From Candidatus Gastranaerophilales bacterium (GTDB lineage Bacteria > Cyanobacteriota > Vampirovibrionia > Gastranaerophilales > Gastranaerophilaceae), in the NCBI GenBank assembly GCA_944323585.1, contig CALUTA010000022.1:1-15133 (forward strand): a stretch of DNA of 15,133 nucleotides. The letters are read 5' to 3'. Under the pieces are notes generated by a model. It did not search any database. It worked only from the letters and a program-made list of their open reading frames with translations, and had not been told where the DNA came from. Positions 7,339 through 14,868 of the stretch are shown one piece after another (positions within the stretch are counted from its first letter, which is position 1; every line of letters begins with the position of its first letter). The position numbers and the translations under genes were made by a program.

Positions 7339-8424
7339 TTAAACCCTCTTATATCTGTCGCCGTTGACCTGTTCTATTATGCCCTTAAGCTCCATGGTTG
7401 TCAAGTTGATTAAAAGAGTGTCCAAATCAAGCCCTGTCGCGGACATTATTTCATCAACCCCTTTTTCTTCTATTTCTATGACATCCATAATTTTTGCTTC
7501 TATTTCATCAAGGCAGGAAAGATCAATTTTTAATTGTTCAGCCGGTTTCACTTCCCAGTTCAGGGCTTCCAAAACATCATTAGCCGAAGTCACAAGAGTT
7601 GCACCGTTTTTGAGAAGCTTATAAATTCCTTCGGTATTCGGGTTTGTAATGAGCCCAGGAATACACATCAATTCTCTGCCCTGCTCAAGAGTAAGGTTAG
7701 CCGTAATCAGTGCCCCGCTTTTTATTGAAGCTTCCGCAACAAGAGTTCCGTAGGAAAGCCCCGAAACTATTCTGTTCCTCTGCGGGAATCTGAATTTTAA
7801 AGGTTCAAATGTCGGGAAGTATTCCGTAAAAATTACACCGTTCCCGTTTTCAATTTTTCTGTACAAATCGCTGTTTGCAGACGGATATACAAAATCAAAC
7901 CCGCTTGCGATAACTCCGATTGTTTTTAAATTGCTGTCGAGGGCTGCAAGGTGTGCAGAAGTATCAATTCCGGAGGCAAGCCCGGAAACTATACAAATAT
8001 CCGTATTTGCAAGCTGCGATACAATCAAATGCACGGCATCTTTTGCGTATTTGCTTGTTTTTCTAGACCCCACAACCGCCAGAGTTCTTTCAAAATTTAT
8101 ACTGTCCAAATCGCCCTTGTAATAAAGAACCGATGGGGGATTGTCAATATTTTTAAGCATGACAGGATATCTGTCATCCTCAAACGTCAGATATTTTATG
8201 CCTCTTTTTACAACATCTGACAAAACTTTATCAGGATTTATTTTGTCACGGAATTTTAGGAAATTTTCAGCTTTCTTTACACTCAAACCCTCTATATTTT
8301 TCAAATCATCAGATGACGCATTGAAGGCTTTTTCGATATTTTGAAAATAATCGAAAAGTTTCAATGTAAAAGCACTGTCAATTTGTTCTATCGCAGAAAA
8401 AGCTATCCAGTATTTACTTGTCAT
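7339..8424 (-). CDS. dprA: DNA-processing protein DprA (Smf)
   Basis: DprA binds incoming single-stranded DNA and loads RecA during natural transformation. The 361-residue protein has an N-terminal SAM/helix-hairpin-like region (about 1-65, with NIEGLSVKKAENFL), then the Rossmann-like domain with VVGSRK (117-122), SGLASGID (147-154), ASGFDFVYP (173-181), FPQRNRIVSGLS (213-224) and SGALITAN (226-233). A C-terminal winged-helix domain occupies about 305-361. This is the full-length three-part form. The start overlaps the end of the TPR gene by 11 nt, with AGGA only a few nt before the ATG, so its translation may depend on ribosomes finishing the upstream gene. No other competence gene is in the window. 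Confidence 0.96.
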   Translation of the reverse strand: MTSKYWIAFSAIEQIDSAFTLKLFDYFQNIEKAFNASSDDLKNIEGLSVKKAENFLKFRDKINPDKVLSDVVKRGIKYLTFEDDRYPVMLKNIDNPPSVLYYKGDLDSINFERTLAVVGSRKTSKYAKDAVHLIVSQLANTDICIVSGLASGIDTSAHLAALDSNLKTIGVIASGFDFVYPSANSDLYRKIENGNGVIFTEYFPTFEPLKFRFPQRNRIVSGLSYGTLVAEASIKSGALITANLTLEQGRELMCIPGLITNPNTEGIYKLLKNGATLVTSANDVLEALNWEVKPAEQLKIDLSCLDEIEAKIMDVIEIEEKGVDEIMSATGLDLDTLLINLTTMELKGIIEQVNGDRYKRV

Positions 8425-9190
8425 TTTCCTGTTTCTTCTTAATTCTGTCTATAAGGTTTTGAATATTTTGTTTTTCTTCGTCCGGAATATTCATATCTCT
8501 ATAGGTTTCGAAATACTCTATTGCGTCATCATAATCGCCGCGGGCCAAAAATAAAATTGCCGCTTTTTTGTATGCCGGATTAAATTCATCATTCACAGCA
8601 ATTGCTTTTAAGAAATTCGACAACGCTTTGTCAATCTCATCATTAGCCTCGTAAGCCTGACCGAGATAGTAATAAATCCATTCGTTATTGTCTTTGTATT
8701 CAAGTACATTTTCAAAATTTTCCGCAGCCAGAGCATAGTTTCCGAGTTCAAAATGCACTTTGCCCAGATCATAGTATGCGTCATAATTTTCCGGCTGTTT
8801 TTCCAGAATTTTTTCTAACTCATCAATTGCAAGATCAAGCCTTGCATCTTCCATATAAAACCTTGCAAGATAGTGTGCTATTACCATTTCGTCAGGCATT
8901 TCGTAAACACCCTGTGATAAAAGCTGGATTCCGCTGTCAAAATCATGTGCTTTATAATATAAATCAGCAAGATTTATATAAATCTGAGGAAGTTTAGGAT
9001 TTAGTTTAATCGCCTTCAAAAAATTATCTTCCGCTTTTTCTATATTTCCGAGATTGTAATAGCAAAGTCCGATATTATTTCTTATTTCAGCAGTGTCTTC
9101 GCATTTCTCTACAACTGAACTGAACATATCCAGTGCTGCCTGATAATCCCGTTTTTTAAAAGCTTCCAATGCCTGTTCCGTTTTCGTCAT
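8414..9190 (-). CDS. Tetratricopeptide-repeat protein
   Basis: This 258-residue protein is made almost wholly of about six to seven TPR units of 34 residues (for example ALEAFKKRDYQAALDMFSSV, IGLCYYNLGNIEKAEDNFLK and YYDLGKVHFELGNYALAAEN). TPR proteins are scaffolds for protein contacts. No signal peptide, membrane segment or extra enzymatic domain is seen, so it is probably cytosolic with an unknown partner. The C-terminus is a charged Lys/Glu helix. TAGGAGA lies about 6 nt before the ATG. It sits 10 nt after the LptA-like gene and overlaps dprA by 11 nt, so it is made together with both. Its place next to lptCA hints at an envelope role, but that is inference. Confidence 0.9.
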   Translation of the reverse strand: MTKTEQALEAFKKRDYQAALDMFSSVVEKCEDTAEIRNNIGLCYYNLGNIEKAEDNFLKAIKLNPKLPQIYINLADLYYKAHDFDSGIQLLSQGVYEMPDEMVIAHYLARFYMEDARLDLAIDELEKILEKQPENYDAYYDLGKVHFELGNYALAAENFENVLEYKDNNEWIYYYLGQAYEANDEIDKALSNFLKAIAVNDEFNPAYKKAAILFLARGDYDDAIEYFETYRDMNIPDEEKQNIQNLIDRIKKKQENDK

Positions 9191-9200
9191 TGCTATTCTC

Positions 9201-10181
9201 CTATAATCCGAGTGTCATATCTTCGTCGCTGTCACCGCCGGAACCGATATTTTTAATTACTGTTCGGGTGTTGCCTTCTGCGTGAAAATCTTTCGGATTA
9301 ATTATCATTCTTATTTTATCTGCATAAATTGTTCTAGGCCCCTGGCTTATGCTTGAACGGCCGACAAAATAAACTTCATTCGGTTTTTTGGTAACTTTGT
9401 CAGGATATACCGCAATTTTAGGTCCCTGCGCAAAGTAATCCTGATACCAGACTTTTACATTTCCGCTTGCGTTAAATGTATTGGTATCCTGTGTATATTC
9501 CTGCCGGTTAGCCTTCAATGTTAAAGTTTCACCGTTGTCCATCATTGCATTTGATGTTGTATTGCCTGTTGCAGTAAGCATTTTTGTGGCAGCGTCATAA
9601 TGAAATTTATCTGCAAACGCTTCGTTTTCTTCCTGTTTAACCCTTGCATTACCAATTAATTCAAGATTTTTAAGATCGCCGTTCTTTGTCGTTGTTATTA
9701 CGGCTTTGTTTGAAAATGTTTCAATTTCTTTGTACAAAATCGTAACAGCACCTGTTGCGGTCATTATACCTGTTTTTGTGTCATATTCCTGTACATCGGC
9801 ATTAATTACAACTATCGGCTTTTTGCCCTCAAAAACTATTGACTGAGAATCGCCTTCTGCCCTTACGACTTTTGTTATAAGCGAAAGCTTTAGAATATTA
9901 GCTTTTACTTCTCTTTTTTTATTCTTTTTTATTTCGTAAGCATATGGTTTGTCATAAAAAGTTGCCGTATCAAGTTTCTGATCCTTTGTTACGCCGACAT
10001 CTGCCTTCTGACCTTCTACCCTAACATCGCCAACTGTAACCTTTACATCTCCGTTAAACTTTATTTTACTTTCGCCTTCATTAAAACTCTGCGTCTTTGA
10101 TTCTATAACCAGATCTGCAGCCTGAGTTGCAATTCCGGCCAGTAAAAATATACTTATTAAAGATATTAAGACCTTTTTCAT
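9201..10181 (-). CDS. lptA: LptA/OstA-like periplasmic lipid-transport protein
   Basis: This is a 326-residue exported protein with a clear signal peptide (MKKVLISLISIFLLAGIATQA, probable cleavage near residue 21). It is followed by beta-rich OstA/LptA-type repeats: about 23-110 (IKFNGDVKVTVGDVRVEGQKADV), about 125-210 (IMTATGAVTILYKEIETFSNKAVI) and about 225-310 (FNASGNVKVWYQDYFAQGPKI). LptA forms the periplasmic jelly-roll bridge that carries lipopolysaccharide from the inner to the outer membrane. This version is nearly twice the length of Escherichia coli LptA (about 185), so it may span more of the periplasm alone. A short acidic tail (GGDSDEDMTLGL) ends it. Its ATG overlaps the lptC stop by 4 nt (ATGA), with AAAAGGAG inside lptC. 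Confidence 0.88.
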   Translation of the reverse strand: MKKVLISLISIFLLAGIATQAADLVIESKTQSFNEGESKIKFNGDVKVTVGDVRVEGQKADVGVTKDQKLDTATFYDKPYAYEIKKNKKREVKANILKLSLITKVVRAEGDSQSIVFEGKKPIVVINADVQEYDTKTGIMTATGAVTILYKEIETFSNKAVITTTKNGDLKNLELIGNARVKQEENEAFADKFHYDAATKMLTATGNTTSNAMMDNGETLTLKANRQEYTQDTNTFNASGNVKVWYQDYFAQGPKIAVYPDKVTKKPNEVYFVGRSSISQGPRTIYADKIRMIINPKDFHAEGNTRTVIKNIGSGGDSDEDMTLGL

Positions 10182-10771
10182 TTAATCTCCTTTTTGTCGT
10201 AAAGTTTTGACTGGGCATGCCCCATAATTTTAAAACTTGAATAATCAGGTGCAATTTCACCTTCTTCCGCCTGCGCGTATAAATCACCGTTCTTTATTAT
10301 CCGGACATTTCCGCGGACTTTTACAGGCTTATCCGAACCTGACCAGGTAAGTCTATCCGTCATCAGCGTTGTTCCGTCTTTTATGACTATTCTGGTATCT
10401 GCGTATAAAATTATTTCATTTTTCTTTGAATTGTATGTACCGTGCGACGACTCAAAACTCATTGCAACATCATTGTTTTCGTCGTAAAAATTGCCTATAA
10501 CATTATCCATTATTGCAAGTTCATTTGTACTGTTATAAGTTCCTGTTTCGCCGTATATTTCCCAGTATTTTGAAGCTTCTTTTGTTTCTGTCAGAATCAG
10601 ACCGTTTATCAAAGCTTCCTGCTTATCTTCCTGAGTTTGAAGCTGACTCCTGTTAAAATTGTGCGTGATAACTCCCGCTGATACAAATGCCCATACCAAA
10701 ATCCCGATAAGCGTAACCAGCGCAAGTATGTAAGCTTTCTTCTTTCTGTTTAAATTTTTCCACCAGTCCAT
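10178..10771 (-). CDS. lptC: LptC-like inner-membrane lipid-transport protein
   Basis: This is a 197-residue bitopic protein. A short basic cytoplasmic leader (MDWWKNLNRKKK) is followed by one membrane helix (about 13-34) and a periplasmic beta-strand domain beginning GLILTETKEASKYWEIYGETGTYN-like at about 57, the usual opening of LptC. Further OstA-like strands include DTRIVIKDGTTLMTDRLTW and KVRGNVRIIKNGDLYAQA. LptC takes lipid from the LptBFG transporter and passes it to LptA; the directly downstream, overlapping lptA-like gene supports this. No Shine-Dalgarno sequence precedes the ATG, and a candidate promoter would start the transcript almost at the start codon. It heads the long leftward operon. 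Neither lptB nor lptF/G is in the window. Confidence 0.85.
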   Translation of the reverse strand: MDWWKNLNRKKKAYILALVTLIGILVWAFVSAGVITHNFNRSQLQTQEDKQEALINGLILTETKEASKYWEIYGETGTYNSTNELAIMDNVIGNFYDENNDVAMSFESSHGTYNSKKNEIILYADTRIVIKDGTTLMTDRLTWSGSDKPVKVRGNVRIIKNGDLYAQAEEGEIAPDYSSFKIMGHAQSKLYDKKEIK

Positions 10772-10778
10772 ATCTAAA

Positions 10779-10808
10779 ATGTTATCATAAACTACAATTT
10801 TTAGACAA
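10779..10808 (-). promoter_or_regulatory. Candidate promoter of the lptC operon
   Basis: On the minus strand, TTGTCT (10803-10808) and TAACAT (10779-10784) are spaced by 18 bp, and the -10 is extended (TGATAACAT). The predicted transcription start falls about at 10772, the base before the lptC ATG, which would make the message leaderless. This agrees with the absence of a ribosome-binding site there. Confidence 0.35.
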
Positions 10809-10845
10809 AAAGAAATTAAATATCTTAATATTTTAAAAAGATTTT

Positions 10846-10874
10846 TTCATGTAAAATTATATTTGTAATATAAT
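10846..10874 (+). promoter_or_regulatory. Candidate promoter of dapA
   Basis: A perfect TATAAT (10869-10874) lies 38 nt upstream of the dapA start codon, with a weak -35 (TTCATG, 10846-10851) at 17-bp spacing. The surrounding DNA is very AT-rich. The leader of about 32 nt is too short to hold a lysine riboswitch. Confidence 0.5.
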
Positions 10875-10912
10875 TAGGCTATTAGGGATATTGTAAAAGA
10901 AAAGAGGTTTTT

Positions 10913-11815
10913 ATGGCTCTCAGATATGATGCCGGCGAAGTCATTACCGCAATGGTTACACCTATGAACACAAAAAGGGAAGTTGACTATAATAAGGCTG
11001 AAGAACTGGCAAAATTTCTTGTTAATAACGGGAGTGAGGCACTGCTTGCAGCAGGAACTACAGGTGAAAGTCCGACTCTTACACACGAAGAAGAACTGGA
11101 ACTTTTGAGCACTGTCAAACGTGCGGCTGCAAACAAAGCGAAAGTCATTTTCGGTGCAGGTTCAAACTCAACGGAAACTGCTGTTAAAATGACAAAACTT
11201 GCTTATAAAGAAGGCGTTGATGCCATTCTTTCAGTTGTTCCGTATTACAACAAACCCTCACAAAAAGGTATGATTGAACATTTTTCAGCAGTTGCCAAAT
11301 CCGCTGACATTCCTGTGATACTTTATAACATTCCGTCACGTACTGGTGTGAATATGCTGCCTGAAACAGTTGCTTATCTTGCTGAAAATTTTCCAAATAT
11401 TGTTGCTCTTAAACAGAGCTGCCCTGATATGGATATGATTTCTGAACTTAAATTAAGATGTCCGTCGGATTTTGCTATATATTCAGGAGATGACAGCCTG
11501 ACGCTTCCGATGCTGTCACTCGGTGTTCATGGCGTTATTTCGGTTGCATCACATCTTTTCGGTTCTGAAATTAAATCAATGATCAGAAACTTCAAAACAG
11601 GAGATGTTCTTGCTTCACGCAACATGCATAAAACACTCTTCCCTGTTTTCAAAAAACTGTTTATGGCGCCAAATCCGGTTCCTGTTAAAGCAGCACTCTG
11701 CCATAAAGGTTTAATTGAAGAATACCTAAGACGTCCGCTTGTAGAGCTTGATGAAAATCAAAAGGCTGAATTGTTTGATGTTATCGACAGAGCAAAAGAA
11801 GAATTAGCCGGTTAG
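10913..11815 (+). CDS. dapA: 4-hydroxy-tetrahydrodipicolinate synthase
   Basis: This cytosolic enzyme condenses pyruvate with aspartate semialdehyde, the first committed step to diaminopimelate and lysine. The 300-residue TIM-barrel protein shows GTTGESPT (48-55, with the Thr-Thr pair), VVPYYNKPSQKG with Tyr112 (108-119), YNIPSRTG with Tyr138 and Arg143 (138-145), and the Schiff-base Lys167 in IVALKQS. Residues after the lysine read QSCPD, where the common family pattern is EA(T/S)G(D/N), a conspicuous but probably harmless change. AAAGAGG (10901-10907) precedes the ATG by 5 nt. secD follows after 70 nt without a terminator, so dapA-secD-secF may be co-transcribed. Confidence 0.95.
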   Translation: MALRYDAGEVITAMVTPMNTKREVDYNKAEELAKFLVNNGSEALLAAGTTGESPTLTHEEELELLSTVKRAAANKAKVIFGAGSNSTETAVKMTKLAYKEGVDAILSVVPYYNKPSQKGMIEHFSAVAKSADIPVILYNIPSRTGVNMLPETVAYLAENFPNIVALKQSCPDMDMISELKLRCPSDFAIYSGDDSLTLPMLSLGVHGVISVASHLFGSEIKSMIRNFKTGDVLASRNMHKTLFPVFKKLFMAPNPVPVKAALCHKGLIEEYLRRPLVELDENQKAELFDVIDRAKEELAG

Positions 11816-11885
11816 GGATGGAATTAAGTATTATTTTTTAAATTAAAATATGAAAATAAAGACACATTAAAAGAGGAATAAAAAA

Positions 11886-13193
11886 GTGAAAAACAAAATT
11901 ATTATGTTCTGGGTAATTATGGCAATTGTAATAACTGCAATTGCAGTAATTGTTATGAAACCCACAAAACTAGGGCTTGATTTAGTCGGAGGTTCACGTC
12001 TTGTGCTTGAAGCACAGCCTACCGATCAGGTAAAAGAAATCACCCCTGAAACTATGAGTCATTTGCAGTTTGCAATTGAGCAAAGGGTTAACAAACTCGG
12101 TGTTGCAGAAACTGTTGTTCAACAGGTAGGAGATAAAAGACTTCTGGTAGAAATTCCGTCAGTTACAGACTTGAAAGAGGCAAAAGCTTTTATTGGTGAA
12201 ACTGCACAGCTTGAATTCAAAAAACCTGCAAAAGAAGAAAAAGGTGTTATTACATGGGAATCTACAGGGCTTACAGGTAAAGACCTTTCAAAATCTCAAC
12301 TTACAACAGATTCGTCAGGCCAATGGGTTGTATCTCTTGAATTCAACTCGGAAGGTGCTAAGAAATTTGCTGAACTTACGGAAGCTCTTGTAAACCAGCA
12401 GATGGCAATTTTCTTTGACGGAGAACTTCAGTCCGCACCTGTTATCAGAGAACCGATATATGGCGGAAACGCACAAATTTCAGGCGGAGACAGCGGATTT
12501 TCTTACGAAGAAGCACAGAGAATGGTTGACCTGCTGAATGCAGGTGCGCTTCCGGTTCCTGCCGAAATCGTTGAAGAAAACACCGTAGGCCCGACTTTAG
12601 GGGCTGACAGTATCGCCGCTTCTAAAAAAGCCGGTATTATCGGACTTTCTGCGGTTATGCTGTTTATGATAGCATTCTACCATGTTCCGGGTTTGATTGC
12701 AGATATCGCACTTATTATATATAGTTTGATATTGTTTGCTTTGTTTAAAACAATTCCGGTTACATTGACCTTAGCCGGTATTGCAGGTTTCATCCTGTCT
12801 ATCGGTATGGCGGTTGATGCTAACATCCTTATTTTTGAAAGAACCAAAGAAGAATTGAGAGCAGGAAGAAACCTTTTCACTGCTATCAATTCCGGTTTTG
12901 ACAGAGCTTTCACAAGTATTTTCGATTCCAATATGACAACAATAATCACCTGTGTAATCCTTTATCTTCTCGGAACAAGTGTTGTTAAAGGATTTGCGCT
13001 TACACTTGCATTAGGTGTTATGGTATCAATGTTTACGGCAATTACAGTTACCAAAAACTTCATGCACTTAATCTTTGGTACCGGAGAACTCAAACATCCG
13101 GGATTATTCGGACTTAGAAAAGACGAAATCGGCGCCGCTTATCAGGCAGCCGAAACTCAGAGAGAAAAAGCCCGTTTCGGAATATTGGATTAG
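11886..13193 (+). CDS. secD: Protein translocase subunit SecD
   Basis: SecD works with SecF at the SecYEG channel, using the proton gradient to pull exported proteins across the inner membrane. The 435-residue protein has a first membrane helix (about 5-24), the D1 motif GLDLVGG (30-36) and a periplasmic P1 region with IFFDGELQSAPVI (about 175-187). A five-helix membrane domain from about 248 includes GMAVDANILIFERTKEEL (297-314) and the RAFTSIFDSNMTT loop. It is shorter than Escherichia coli SecD (615) because the periplasmic part is reduced, as in many bacteria. It starts with GTG, supported by AAGAGGA (11871-11877) 8 nt upstream and by the in-frame hydrophobic N-terminus. secF follows after 27 nt. 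Confidence 0.96.
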   Translation: MKNKIIMFWVIMAIVITAIAVIVMKPTKLGLDLVGGSRLVLEAQPTDQVKEITPETMSHLQFAIEQRVNKLGVAETVVQQVGDKRLLVEIPSVTDLKEAKAFIGETAQLEFKKPAKEEKGVITWESTGLTGKDLSKSQLTTDSSGQWVVSLEFNSEGAKKFAELTEALVNQQMAIFFDGELQSAPVIREPIYGGNAQISGGDSGFSYEEAQRMVDLLNAGALPVPAEIVEENTVGPTLGADSIAASKKAGIIGLSAVMLFMIAFYHVPGLIADIALIIYSLILFALFKTIPVTLTLAGIAGFILSIGMAVDANILIFERTKEELRAGRNLFTAINSGFDRAFTSIFDSNMTTIITCVILYLLGTSVVKGFALTLALGVMVSMFTAITVTKNFMHLIFGTGELKHPGLFGLRKDEIGAAYQAAETQREKARFGILD

Positions 13194-13220
13194 TCAGGTT
13201 AAATTAGAAAGGTAAAAAAA

Positions 13221-14207
13221 ATGTTTAATATAGGCAGAAAACACTTGGTACATATTGTAAAATACAGATGGTGGTGGATGGCGCTTACCACTCTGCTTCT
13301 GGTGCCGGGAATTGTTGCAATGATTTATTCATCAATAACTTACCCGAACCATGCTCCGCTAAAAGTCGGTATTGATTATACCGGTGGTACAATCCTTCAA
13401 TACGGTATTGAAGAAAAAATTACAAACAAAGATCTTGCAACTACAAGAGCAAATCTTGAAAAAGAAGGAATTGAAAATCCTTATCTTCAAATTTTGAACG
13501 TAAACAGCGATCAGCAGCAAAATACCAAATCAGAAATCCAGTCAATTATTTCAGTCAGAACAAAATTTATTGACAAAGATTCTAATGACACTGAAACAAT
13601 TACGGGTGTCTTAAATGAACAATATTCAAATCCTGAATTGATGTCAGTAAGTTCAGTCGGACCTACAATGGGTAAAGAATTGTTCAAAAATTCATTTATA
13701 GCTGTCGCTTTAGCATTCCTTGGAATTGTTGCATATCTTTCATTCAGATTCAGATTTGACTATGCACTTGCTGCAATCCTCGGGGTATTGCACGACGTTT
13801 TGTTTGTTGTCGGAATGTTCTCAATACTCGGACTTTTCTATGATGTTCAGATTGACGGATTGTTTATCACGGCAGTTTTGACAGTAATAGGTTTTTCGGT
13901 TCACGACACAATCGTTGTATTCGACAGAATCAGAGAAAACTTAAGATATTATTCAAAGAAAATGTCTTTCGGAGAAATTGTAGATGCATCAGTTAATCAG
14001 ACATTGACAAGAAGTATAAATACATCATTCACAACGCTGATTACGCTTCTTGCTCTTTACTTCTGGGGCGGAGTTACAACAAAAGATTTCGTGTTAGCAA
14101 TGATACTCGGTATCATCATCGGAACTTACTCTTCAATATTCTTCTGCTCAATGCTTGTTGACTTCTGGAACGACAGACAGACAAAAGCAAAACAGCTTTC
14201 AGTATAG
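13221..14207 (+). CDS. secF: Protein translocase subunit SecF
   Basis: This is the partner of SecD in the Sec export motor of the inner membrane. The 328-residue protein has a membrane helix at about 17-37, the GIDYTGG motif (50-56), a small periplasmic domain (about 57-140), SSVGPTMGKEL (144-154), then five membrane helices including VIGFSVHDTIVVFDRIREN (222-240) and TRSINTSFTTLITLLALYF. These are the diagnostic SecF segments and the length is normal. GAAAGG lies about 8 nt upstream of the ATG. It is the last rightward gene before the hairpin at 14234-14264. yajC is not adjacent. Confidence 0.96.
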   Translation: MFNIGRKHLVHIVKYRWWWMALTTLLLVPGIVAMIYSSITYPNHAPLKVGIDYTGGTILQYGIEEKITNKDLATTRANLEKEGIENPYLQILNVNSDQQQNTKSEIQSIISVRTKFIDKDSNDTETITGVLNEQYSNPELMSVSSVGPTMGKELFKNSFIAVALAFLGIVAYLSFRFRFDYALAAILGVLHDVLFVVGMFSILGLFYDVQIDGLFITAVLTVIGFSVHDTIVVFDRIRENLRYYSKKMSFGEIVDASVNQTLTRSINTSFTTLITLLALYFWGGVTTKDFVLAMILGIIIGTYSSIFFCSMLVDFWNDRQTKAKQLSV

Positions 14208-14222
14208 TTTAGAAGAATTGAA

Positions 14223-14332
14223 ATTGCAGATTAAAAAGACCTCCTCTTTAAGAGAAGGTCTTTTATTATTGAAACTACTGTAAATTATTTTAACTTAGAA
14301 GCGGTTTTGATGCTGTCACGAACCATCTGTGC
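14223..14332. repeat. Direct repeat copy 1: terminator plus paralog C-terminal tail
   Basis: This segment recurs at 14869-14980. It contains the hairpin terminator followed by a stretch coding (minus strand) for the last residues of a small protein. The stretch 14294-14332 (39 nt) is identical in the other copy, and the terminator part is nearly identical. A more variable AT-rich spacer with a 2-nt length difference lies between the two conserved parts. Confidence 0.9.
14234..14264. terminator. Bidirectional terminator between secF and the small-gene array
   Basis: AAAAGACCT (14234-14242) pairs with AGGTCTTTT (14256-14264); inside, CTC/GAG pairs continue past a C-A mismatch to a TTTAA loop. 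Rightward it ends secF, 26 nt after its stop. Leftward it has a T5 run and lies just after the stop of the 44-codon ORF. The same hairpin recurs at 14880-14910. Confidence 0.85.
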
Positions 14333-14419
14333 ACCTTCGGGGGAAACTTTCTTTGCAATACTGTCAATTTTTAAAGAATCTTGCATTCTTCTTGACCAGT
14401 TTGCATAAGTGTTTCTCAT
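14285..14419 (-). pseudogene. 44-codon ORF matching only the C-terminal tail of the paralog family
   Basis: An ATG at 14417-14419 opens 44 codons ending in TAA at 14285-14287. The last 15 or so residues (GAQMVRDSIKTASKLK) match the C-terminus of the partial gene at 14933-15133 almost exactly, and the DNA there is identical over 39 nt. Upstream the resemblance fades to a weak W...L-K-IDS pattern, and the N-terminal membrane segment is absent. There is no good ribosome-binding site (only CGGAAAA), and an in-frame TAA lies four codons before the ATG. It is most likely the remnant of a truncated family copy. A genuine micro-protein translated after the 101-aa gene 13 nt upstream cannot be excluded. 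Confidence 0.55.
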
Positions 14420-14432
14420 TTTTCCGTTTTAA

Positions 14433-14738
14433 TTAAAAATGTTTTGTTGATTTTTTTATATTGTTTCTGAGATTTTTGTAATGATTAGATATGGAGTCAT
14501 TAATTTGCTTGACTGCTTCTCCCCAAAATACAAATTTGCTGTCAAATATGCCAAGTTTTTTTTCTTCTTTGATTAATCTTTCAAACCTGTCCGGTTCGGA
14601 GTATTTAATAATTTTTTTTACATGTTCTATTTGGTTATTGTACTTGTTGTCATAGCTTTTTAAAATAGCAGTTCTTGCACCAAATCCAATACCTGCAGCC
14701 ACAACAAGGCTGCAACCTATTATTTTTAAATTATTCAT
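14433..14738 (-). CDS. Small membrane-anchored protein of a tandem paralog family
   Basis: This is a 101-residue protein of unknown family. A hydrophobic N-terminal segment (about 5-24) is followed by a charged, probably helical domain. Residues 52-75 (RFERLIKEEKKLGIFDSKFVFW and on to KQI) align closely with the partial copy at 14933-15133 (KFEKFQKEEKELGLFDNKINFW...KQI), showing common descent. After that the two diverge: this protein ends in an Asn/Lys-rich tail and lacks the MVRDSIKTASK C-terminus. Cys9 sits in IIGC, but too near the N-terminus for a normal lipoprotein signal. AAGGAG lies 6 nt upstream of the ATG. The likely location is the inner membrane, anchored by its N-terminus. Function is unknown. 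Confidence 0.7.
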   Translation of the reverse strand: MNNLKIIGCSLVVAAGIGFGARTAILKSYDNKYNNQIEHVKKIIKYSEPDRFERLIKEEKKLGIFDSKFVFWGEAVKQINDSISNHYKNLRNNIKKSTKHF

Positions 14739-14801
14739 ATTTTCTCCTTCTTTATTTGTTTAGCCATTTGGACAAAACAGATAAACAAAATTTTTTGCTA
14801 A

Positions 14802-14823
14802 AATATAAATTAATTGTTACAAT
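14802..14823 (-). promoter_or_regulatory. Possible promoter with palindromic operator-like site
   Basis: On the minus strand, TATATT (14802-14807) could be a -10 box for the 101-aa gene, with a leader of about 57 nt, but no clear -35 is seen. Immediately upstream lies an 11-bp perfect palindrome ATTGT-T-ACAAT (14813-14823), where a repressor or activator could bind. Both calls are weak. Confidence 0.25.
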
Positions 14824-14868
14824 GCGGCATTAATAGCGGCAATCATCCCGTCTTCTCGGGCGATATTT

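Noticed and set aside
10875..10912. Lysine riboswitch upstream of dapA
   Set aside because: The leader after the promoter is only about 32-38 nt, far too short for the lysine aptamer, and no terminator-like alternative hairpin is seen.
11816..11885. Separate promoter for secDF
   Set aside because: AT-rich -10-like strings occur, but none has a -35 at sensible spacing. Read-through from dapA is the simpler view.
14285..14738. Single frameshifted gene joining the 101-aa protein and the 44-codon ORF
   Set aside because: The frames differ by one. In the frame of the short ORF there are stops both within the end of the 101-aa gene and four codons before the short ORF's ATG, so no single shift restores a family-like protein.
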